Below are positions 58,308 through 64,000 of a stretch of DNA of 64,000 nt, in pieces (the first letter of the stretch is position 1; the number at the start of each line of letters is the position of its first letter). Origin of the DNA: Lysobacter oculi (lineage in GTDB: Bacteria; Pseudomonadota; Gammaproteobacteria; Xanthomonadales; Xanthomonadaceae); NCBI RefSeq assembly GCF_003293695.1, contig NZ_CP029556.1, positions 2,366,001 to 2,430,000 of the forward strand, read 5' to 3'. The notes under the pieces were generated by a model, which did no database searches, had not been told where the DNA came from, and saw nothing but the letters and a program-made list of their open reading frames with translations. Made by a program: the position numbers and the translations under genes.

Positions 58308-60754
58308 GCACCCATGACCACGCTGGTAGCGGCTGCTGCAGCGCAGGCGGCAAGCCGTCACTCGCTGAGACCACGGCGCGCGATCCGGTCTGCGGCATGA
58401 CCGTCGACCCGTCCACTGCCAAGGGTGGCTCGGCAACCCATGCCGGCCTTGCATATCACTTCTGCAGCAACGGTTGCCGCGAAAAGTTCGTTGCCAACCC
58501 CCAGCACTACCTTGATCAGGTCTCAGCGCAACAAACCGCCCCAGCGGCGCTATCCATGCACGCGACTGCTGCCCCAGCCGGCGCAATCTACACCTGCCCA
58601 ATGCACCCTGAGATCCGCCAGCAGGGCCCCGGCACCTGCCCACTCTGCGGGATGGCGCTAGAGCCGGAGATGCCCAGCCTGGACGAGGAGGAGAACTCGG
58701 AACTACGCGATTTCAGCCGTCGCTTCTGGTGGACCTTGCCGCTAAGCGTGGTCGTCCTGCTGCTTGCGATGTTCGGGCACTCCCTGCCCGCGCTGCCGAC
58801 CACCACCCGCACCTGGATCGAACTGGTGCTGACCACGCCTGTGGTGCTGTGGGCCGGCTGGCCGTTCTTCGTGCGCTGCGTGCAGTCCATCCGCAACCGC
58901 AGCCCGAACATGTGGACGCTGATCGGCATCGGCGTGGCGGCGGCGTTCGGCTACAGCGTGGTCGCGACGGTCGCCCCGGGCCTGTTTCCCGATTCATTCC
59001 GCGACCACGGCCGGGTCGGGGTCTATTTCGAGGCCGCCGCGGTGATCGTCTCGCTCACCCTGCTCGGCCAGTTGCTGGAGCTCCGCGCCCGATCCAAGAC
59101 CAGCGCCGCGATCAAGGCGCTGCTGGGGTTGGCACCGAAGACCGCGCGCCGGGTCAGGGACGATGGCAGCGAGGAGGACATCCCGCTGGACCACGTCCAT
59201 GTCGGCCACCTCCTGCGCGTCCGCCCGGGCGAAAAGGTGCCGGTCGACGGCATCGTGGTCGAGGGCCGTTCCAGCGTCGATGAGTCGATGCTCACCGGCG
59301 AAGCGATGCCCGTCGGCAAGGGCGAGGGAGACGCGGTCATCGGTGCCACCCAGAACGGCACCGGCGCCCTGCTGATCAGGGCCGAGCAGGTGGGCTCGGC
59401 AACAGTGCTTGCGCGCATCGTGCAACTGGTGGCGCAGGCGCAGCGCTCGCGGGCGCCGATGCAGCGCATGGCCGACAAGGTTGCGTATTGGTTCGTGCTG
59501 GCGGTGCTGGCGGCGTCGGTGGCGACCTTCTTCGCGTGGGGCCTATGGGGGCCGCAACCTTCTTGGACGTGGGCGGTGCTCAACGCCGTGTCGGTGCTGA
59601 TCATCGCCTGCCCCTGCGCATTGGGCCTGGCCACACCGATGTCGATCATGGTCGCCACCGGCCGCGCCGCGCAGGCCGGTGTGTTGTTCCGCGATGCGGA
59701 GGCGATCGAACGCTTCCGCACCCTCGATACCCTGGTAGTGGACAAGACCGGCACACTCACCGAGGGCAAACCGAGCTTCCGCACAGTCATCGGTGCAGGC
59801 GGAACCACCGCTGCCGACGTGCTGCGCCTGGCGGCGAGCCTGGACAAAGGCAGCGAACATCCGCTGGCCGAATCCATCGTTGCCGAAGCCCGCGGACGCG
59901 CCATGGACCTGTCGTCCGTGCAGGACTTCGATTCGGTGACCGGATCGGGCGTGCGCGGCACGGTCGAGGGACGCGCGCTGGTGCTTGGCAACCGGGCCTT
60001 GATGGACGCCAATAACATCGACGTGGCTTCCCTCGCCACAGAGGCCGAGGGCCTGCGCGCCGATGGTGCCAGCGTCATGTTCCTTGCGGGCGACGGCCGC
60101 TTGTTGGGGCTGCTGGCGGTAGCTGATCCAATCAAGTCCTCCGCCAAACCCACGATCGCCGCATTGCAGGCCAGCGGCCTTCGAGTGGTGATGGCGACGG
60201 GTGATGGCGCGACGACCGCGCAGGCCGTGGCGCGCACGCTCGGCATTGATGAGGTCCACGGCGAGGTGCGTCCGGAAGACAAGGCCGCGTTGGTCAAGCG
60301 GCTGCAGGCCCAGGGACGCAAGGTCGCGATGGCTGGCGACGGCATCAACGATGCTCCTGCGCTGGCCAGCGCCGATGTGGGCATCGCCATGGGCACCGGC
60401 ACCGACGTCGCCATGTCCAGCGCCCAGGTCACCCTGGTCAAGGGCGATCTGCGCGGCATCCTCCGCGCCCGCGCGCTGTCCGATGCCACGGTCCGCAACA
60501 TGCGCCAGAACCTGGCCTTCGCCTTTCTCTACAACGCCATTGGCGTGCCCATCGCAGCCGGAGTGCTATACCCGGTGTTCGGCCTGTTGCTCAGCCCAAT
60601 GATCGCCGCCCTGGCGATGAGCCTGAGCTCGGTATCGGTCGTCGGCAACGCGCTGCGGCTTGCCAAGACCCGACTTCCAGAAGACGCCTCCCCCCGAGAG
60701 CCCGGGACCAGCGCCGTACCCCCACAGGCTCGTTCCACAGGAGTTCCAACATGA
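58304..60754 (+). CDS. Cu(I)-exporting P1B-type ATPase
   Basis: An 816-residue ATPase that exports Cu(I) across the inner membrane. From the N-terminus: Cys/His-rich start, a YHS domain (about 27-72, DPVCGMTV), a heavy-metal-binding domain (96-122, YTCPMHPEI...CPLCGM) in place of the usual HMA domain, eight helices, actuator TGE (331-333), CPC (436-438) and phosphorylated Asp480 (DKTGT). Copper-type signatures are clear: N-x6-YN-x4-P in helix 7 and [15 protein letters not shown] in helix 8. Starts in an ATGA overlap with the MerR gene. Confidence 0.95.
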   Translation: MSTHDHAGSGCCSAGGKPSLAETTARDPVCGMTVDPSTAKGGSATHAGLAYHFCSNGCREKFVANPQHYLDQVSAQQTAPAALSMHATAAPAGAIYTCPMHPEIRQQGPGTCPLCGMALEPEMPSLDEEENSELRDFSRRFWWTLPLSVVVLLLAMFGHSLPALPTTTRTWIELVLTTPVVLWAGWPFFVRCVQSIRNRSPNMWTLIGIGVAAAFGYSVVATVAPGLFPDSFRDHGRVGVYFEAAAVIVSLTLLGQLLELRARSKTSAAIKALLGLAPKTARRVRDDGSEEDIPLDHVHVGHLLRVRPGEKVPVDGIVVEGRSSVDESMLTGEAMPVGKGEGDAVIGATQNGTGALLIRAEQVGSATVLARIVQLVAQAQRSRAPMQRMADKVAYWFVLAVLAASVATFFAWGLWGPQPSWTWAVLNAVSVLIIACPCALGLATPMSIMVATGRAAQAGVLFRDAEAIERFRTLDTLVVDKTGTLTEGKPSFRTVIGAGGTTAADVLRLAASLDKGSEHPLAESIVAEARGRAMDLSSVQDFDSVTGSGVRGTVEGRALVLGNRALMDANNIDVASLATEAEGLRADGASVMFLAGDGRLLGLLAVADPIKSSAKPTIAALQASGLRVVMATGDGATTAQAVARTLGIDEVHGEVRPEDKAALVKRLQAQGRKVAMAGDGINDAPALASADVGIAMGTGTDVAMSSAQVTLVKGDLRGILRARALSDATVRNMRQNLAFAFLYNAIGVPIAAGVLYPVFGLLLSPMIAALAMSLSSVSVVGNALRLAKTRLPEDASPREPGTSAVPPQARSTGVPT

Positions 60755-61257
60755 GTACCAAAACCACATTCGCCCTTGCGGTCACCCTGTTGCTGGCATC
60801 CAACGTGCACGCTGGTCCTCAGGACGCGACCAAGCCGATGGATCACAGCAAGATGAAGATGGACCACGCCGACATGAAGATGCCCACGACGCCCGAAGCA
60901 CGGGCGAAGATGGCGAACACCATGTTCGACAAGATCGATGCGAACAAGAACGGCAGCCTCAGCCGCGCTGAATTTGTCGAGCACCACCGGACCATGTCGA
61001 TGGAGCATGGTGGGATGCACATGAACCACCATGACAAGGATGGAAAGAAGCATCAGGGCGCGAACCATCACGCCTTGGATCACGCAGCGCACGCACCATC
61101 GTCGGGCGTCACCTTCGCCAAGCTGGATGGCAACAAGGACGGCAAGCTCTCCAAGGCGGAAATGGCCAAGCATCCAATGGCTGCCCATTTCCCCATGATG
61201 GATACCGACAAGAACGGCTTCCTGAGCCCCACGGAAGCAGCCGCCCACGGTCTGTAA
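60751..61257 (+). CDS. Met/His-rich EF-hand protein
   Basis: A 168-residue exported protein: signal peptide to about VHA/G; Met/His-rich segment ([15 protein letters not shown]); three EF-hand calcium loops ([37 protein letters not shown]); and a His/Met-rich linker between the first and second. It could bind both calcium and copper in the periplasm. Overlaps the ATPase gene by 4 bases. Confidence 0.82.
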   Translation: MSTKTTFALAVTLLLASNVHAGPQDATKPMDHSKMKMDHADMKMPTTPEARAKMANTMFDKIDANKNGSLSRAEFVEHHRTMSMEHGGMHMNHHDKDGKKHQGANHHALDHAAHAPSSGVTFAKLDGNKDGKLSKAEMAKHPMAAHFPMMDTDKNGFLSPTEAAAHGL

Positions 61258-61271
61258 CGTCTGCACACATA

Positions 61272-61296
61272 GCGGGCGGTGCCCGGCACCGCCCGC
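61272..61296 (+). terminator. GC-rich hairpin after the EF-hand gene
   Basis: A perfect 11-bp stem (gcgggcggtgc / gcaccgcccgc) with a 3-base loop. No T-run; the next gene's ribosome site starts 9 bases later, so partial termination or RNA stabilisation is likely. Confidence 0.5.
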
Positions 61297-61314
61297 CTCA
61301 CATCAGGAGGCTCC

Positions 61315-61830
61315 ATGGAAAAGCAAACGTCTAAGAATGCAGGGCACGTCGACCATGGCGCCGCTGCCACGCCGATGGCGCATGGCTCTGGCGATGGTCA
61401 CTACAGCCGCTTCGCATGGATGCTGGCGCTGTCGTTCGTCGCGATGTACGTGCTGATGTACGCCATGGTCGACCGACTCGGCAACGCGGTTCCCAACATC
61501 AACCAGTTCTACATGGCTGGGCTGATGACAGCACCAATGGCCATACTCGAGATTGCGCTGATGGGGCGTATGTACCCAGATAAGCGCAAGAACATCACGA
61601 TAGTTTTGTTGGGTGCAGTCGTTCTGGCAGCTTGCTGGTTTGGCATTCGTGCCCAAGCTGGGGTCGGAGACCGTCAGTTCCTCAAATCGATGATCCCTCA
61701 CCACGCCGGCGCCATTCTCATGTGCGAACAAGCGTCGCTCACCAAGCCTGACGTGAGGGCCCTGTGCGAGGGCATAGTCAAGGCACAGGAAGAAGAGATC
61801 GCTCGCATGAGGGCATTGCTTGCCCGATAG
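61315..61830 (+). CDS. DUF305 domain membrane protein
   Basis: A 171-residue protein: His-containing N-terminus, three membrane helices (about 35-55, 65-85 and 95-112), and a short DUF305-type C-terminal part (FLKSMIPHHAGAILMCEQASL). The MIPHH motif suggests metal binding on the periplasmic side. ATG has CAGGAGG upstream. Confidence 0.8.
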   Translation: MEKQTSKNAGHVDHGAAATPMAHGSGDGHYSRFAWMLALSFVAMYVLMYAMVDRLGNAVPNINQFYMAGLMTAPMAILEIALMGRMYPDKRKNITIVLLGAVVLAACWFGIRAQAGVGDRQFLKSMIPHHAGAILMCEQASLTKPDVRALCEGIVKAQEEEIARMRALLAR

Positions 61831-61835
61831 ATCTG

Positions 61836-61851
61836 GCCCGCTAAAGCGGGC
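61836..61851 (+). terminator. Possible terminator after the second DUF305 gene
   Basis: A 6-bp stem (gcccgc / gcgggc) with a TAAA loop lies 6 bases after the stop codon. No T-run. Confidence 0.4.
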
Positions 61852-61917
61852 TGGCCTGCAGTCGCTCGGCATTGGATTGAAACCCGATGGGACTTGGAGA
61901 GTCGCTTGCCACCGTGC

Positions 61918-63533
61918 GTCCGCTATCGGCCGAGGCTGTGTGAAAAGCCCGCCTCCACTGGCATGATCTGAGCACCGGCTGATGGGTGCTCTGCATGAAG
62001 CGATTCGTGGATGGCGTTGATCGTTCCCAAGGGCTTCTGCTCCCTGATCGGCTGGAAGACTTCGTCCATGAGGACAACCCCGTTCGGGTGGTTGATGCCT
62101 TTGTGGAAGCACTCGATCTGAGCGAACTTGGCTTCGAGGCCGCCAATCGCGTGGCCGGTGGCCGTCCTGCGTATCACCCCGCGGTGCTGCTCAAGATCTA
62201 CATCTATGGCTACCTCAACCGCATCCAGTCCAGCCGTCGCCTGGAGCGGGAGGCGCAACGGAATCTGGAGCTGATCTGGCTGACCGGACGACTGGCACCG
62301 GACTTCAAGACCATCGCCGACTTCCGCAAGGACAACGGCGCTGCAATCACGGCCGTGTGCAGCCGGTTCGTTGCGCTGTGCCGGAGCATGAAGGTCTTCT
62401 CGCATGCCATCGTCGCGATCGATGGCAGCAAGCTCAAAGCGGTGAACAGCCGGGACCGCAACTTCACCGTTGGTAAGGTCAGAGGACGCCGGCAGCAGTT
62501 GGAGGAGAGCGTTGCGCGATACCTCGCCGAACTGGACCGAGCGGACCGCGACCCTGCCTTGCTGCCGGAGGGGCGTGCACCACATCTGAAGGACAAGCTG
62601 GCGAAGCTGCGCGCGCAGATGGAGAAGCTTGATGCCATCGAAAAGCAGCTTGAGGCCGCACCAGATCACCAGATCTCGCTGACGGACCCGGACGCAAGAT
62701 CAATGACGTCAAGCGGTCGGGGCACAGGCACGGTTGGCTACAACGTCCAGGCGGTGGTCGACGCCAAGCATCATCTGATCGTCGCTCATGACGTGACGAA
62801 CGACGGCCACGACCGCGCGCAGCTCTCGCGCATGGCAACGAAGGCCAGGGAAGCCCTTGGCACCGAACGTATGACGGCGCTGGCAGATCGTGGCTACTTC
62901 AATGCACCGGAGATCCTGGCGTGCGAGGAGGCAGGCGTCATTCCGTTGGTGCCCAAGCCGCTCACGTCGAACAGCAAGGCCGAAGGCCGGTTCGACAAGC
63001 GGGACTTCATTTACGACGAAGCCGCGGATGAGTACGAATGTCCAGCAGGCGAAAGGGCGATCCATCGCTTCACGGCCGAAGAAAAGGGCCTGACCCTGCA
63101 CAAGTATTGGTCATCCGCCTGCCCCCGCTGCCCGATGCGGATGAAATGCACGACCGCGAGCTATAGACGAATCACCCGCTGGGAGCACGAACACGTGCTC
63201 GAGCGAATGCAGATGCTGCTGGATGCAAGGCCACAAGCTGCAGTGGTGCGAAGACAGACGGTGGAGCATGTCTTCGGCACGCTCAAATCATGGCTTGGCA
63301 CTACGCCATTGCTGACCAAGACCCTTCCAAAGGTAAGAAGCGAGGTCAGCTTGGCGGTGTTGGCCTACAACATGAAACGGATGATCAAGATCGTGGGTAC
63401 TCAAGGCATGGTGCGGGCCATCGCGGCCTGAGCATCACGTTCTTTTGCTGCACGCTGGTTGCTCGAACTGGCCACGTCGGTGTCGTGAGTCCTGTTCCAA
63501 CGCGTTTTTACACAGCCTCGGCCAGAAGCGGAC
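61918..63533. mobile_element. IS1182 family insertion sequence
   Basis: A 1,616-bp element with one transposase gene. Inverted repeats start gtccgct at each end and share ggccgaggctgtgt; they match at 25 of 29 positions. No clear target duplication can be assigned. It marks the right limit of the copper cluster. Confidence 0.8.
61995..63431 (+). CDS. IS1182 family transposase
   Basis: A 478-residue DDE transposase. The N-terminal half has GRPAYHPAVLLKIYIYGYLNRI; catalytic residues lie in VAIDGSKLKAV (Asp), TALADRGYFNAPE (Asp) and RRQTVEHVFGTLKSWLG (Glu). Cys cluster SACPRCPMRMKC is typical of the family. ATG at 61995 chosen over a GTG 9 bases earlier. Intact. Confidence 0.93.
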   Translation: MKRFVDGVDRSQGLLLPDRLEDFVHEDNPVRVVDAFVEALDLSELGFEAANRVAGGRPAYHPAVLLKIYIYGYLNRIQSSRRLEREAQRNLELIWLTGRLAPDFKTIADFRKDNGAAITAVCSRFVALCRSMKVFSHAIVAIDGSKLKAVNSRDRNFTVGKVRGRRQQLEESVARYLAELDRADRDPALLPEGRAPHLKDKLAKLRAQMEKLDAIEKQLEAAPDHQISLTDPDARSMTSSGRGTGTVGYNVQAVVDAKHHLIVAHDVTNDGHDRAQLSRMATKAREALGTERMTALADRGYFNAPEILACEEAGVIPLVPKPLTSNSKAEGRFDKRDFIYDEAADEYECPAGERAIHRFTAEEKGLTLHKYWSSACPRCPMRMKCTTASYRRITRWEHEHVLERMQMLLDARPQAAVVRRQTVEHVFGTLKSWLGTTPLLTKTLPKVRSEVSLAVLAYNMKRMIKIVGTQGMVRAIAA

Positions 63534-63546
63534 ATCGCACATTGCG

Positions 63547-63948
63547 TTACATACTGGATGTGTCGGCCTTCAAAGCACCAAGAATGCTGCAGCTTGCACG
63601 CTCCCGCCCGCTGCAGCTTTCGATCGTGCGCTGAAGCTCGCGTTCCATGCGCTGCAAATCGGCGAGACGCCGTTGGATATCCACGAGATGGATCCGTGCC
63701 AAGCGATCCACATCGCTGCATGAAAGCTGGGATTCCTCCGCTAGCCGCAGCAGGCTCTTCAACTCTTCGAGGCTGAAGCCGAGCGCACGGCCGCGCGTTA
63801 TGAAGCGGAGGCGATCAATGTCGGCGTCGCGATATTGCCGATACCCGCTCGCCGTTCGGTCGGGTGCGGTCATCAGGCCGATCCGCTCGTAGTAGCGGAT
63901 TGTTTCGATGTGGCAGCCGCTGGAGGCGGACACTTCCCCGATCTTCAT
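63547..63948 (-). CDS. MerR family regulator, divalent-metal type
   Basis: A 133-residue MerR regulator with winged helix MKIGEVSASSGCHIETIRYYERIGL and three ligand cysteines: Cys77 (QLSCSDVDRL), Cys112 and Cys120 (ESCSGRERASCSIL). The three-Cys set is that of sensors for divalent ions (Hg, Pb, Cd or Zn), unlike the CueR-like protein at 57.9 kb. It is divergent from an operon that starts beyond the window. Confidence 0.87.
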   Translation of the reverse strand: MKIGEVSASSGCHIETIRYYERIGLMTAPDRTASGYRQYRDADIDRLRFITRGRALGFSLEELKSLLRLAEESQLSCSDVDRLARIHLVDIQRRLADLQRMERELQRTIESCSGRERASCSILGALKADTSSM

Positions 63949-63950
63949 GG

Positions 63951-63989
63951 TTGACCCTGTAGTGGCTACGGACTTTAGTATGTAGTCCG
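63951..63989 (+). promoter_or_regulatory. MerR-type promoter pointing out of the window
   Basis: TTGACC (63951-63956), a 19-bp spacer, and TAGTAT (63976-63981). The spacer holds ctgtag-tgg-ctacgg, a MerR/PbrR-like dyad. A second perfect inverted repeat (cggact at 63969-63974 and agtccg at 63984-63989) straddles the -10. Confidence 0.75.
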
Positions 63990-64000
63990 AGCCAACCCCG

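Noticed and set aside
63547-64000. Mercury-resistance operon
   Set aside because: Only the regulator and a promoter are present; lead, cadmium or zinc sensors share the three-Cys pattern.

Overview
The window is high-GC chromosomal DNA that looks like the family Xanthomonadaceae (Lysobacteraceae; a relative of Thermomonas, Luteimonas, Pseudoxanthomonas or Lysobacter). This rests on gene content and order: dapF-DUF484-xerC, a lipoyl-bearing dihydrolipoamide dehydrogenase next to aceF, the atpIBEFHAGDC-glmU-glmS order, DUF1415 and DUF3297 proteins, and a CopL-CopA-CopB copper operon. No database search was possible; family names come from motif recognition.

Bases 1-39,990 are core genome. In order: two S9 oligopeptidases; lptM-dapF-DUF484-xerC; a hemerythrin pair; cell-wall genes (L,D-transpeptidase and M23 peptidase); RNA-modification genes (rsmC, rsuA); yajQ, an EamA transporter and ompW; pyruvate dehydrogenase genes aceF and lpdA with an MscS channel between them; the complete F1Fo ATP synthase operon; gtrA, glmU and glmS; a two-component system divergent from a PAP2 phosphatase and an EptA-like phosphoethanolamine transferase (lipid A modification); a CysB-like regulator divergent from cysK; msrC; a bioD broken by one base; a phasin; and queD.

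At about 40.0 kb the character changes. A tRNA-Met(CAT) remnant lacking about 16 internal bases, and a 14-bp direct repeat centred on its anticodon loop, mark what looks like an island boundary. A less GC-rich block follows: a giant 1,542-residue protein with one degenerate and one near-complete tyrosine-recombinase domain, an IS21-family element abutting its 3' end, a 946-residue protein of no recognised family, and a 207-residue tyrosine recombinase whose ribosome site and start codon lie in a perfect 11-bp hairpin. These genes are the best candidate for an undescribed mobile-element system.

From 51.3 to 61.8 kb lies a dense copper-resistance region: copL, copA (multicopper oxidase), copB, a His-tailed cytochrome c, an NTF2-like protein, a DUF411 lipoprotein, a 21-cysteine copper-storage protein, two DUF305 proteins, a CueR-type MerR regulator with a visible operator, a Cu(I) P1B-ATPase and a Met/His-rich EF-hand protein. 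Together they cover sensing, cytoplasmic storage, inner-membrane export, periplasmic oxidation and outer-membrane sequestration. An IS1182-family element follows. The window ends with a second MerR regulator with three ligand cysteines (divalent-metal type) and its divergent promoter, which points at genes beyond the right edge.
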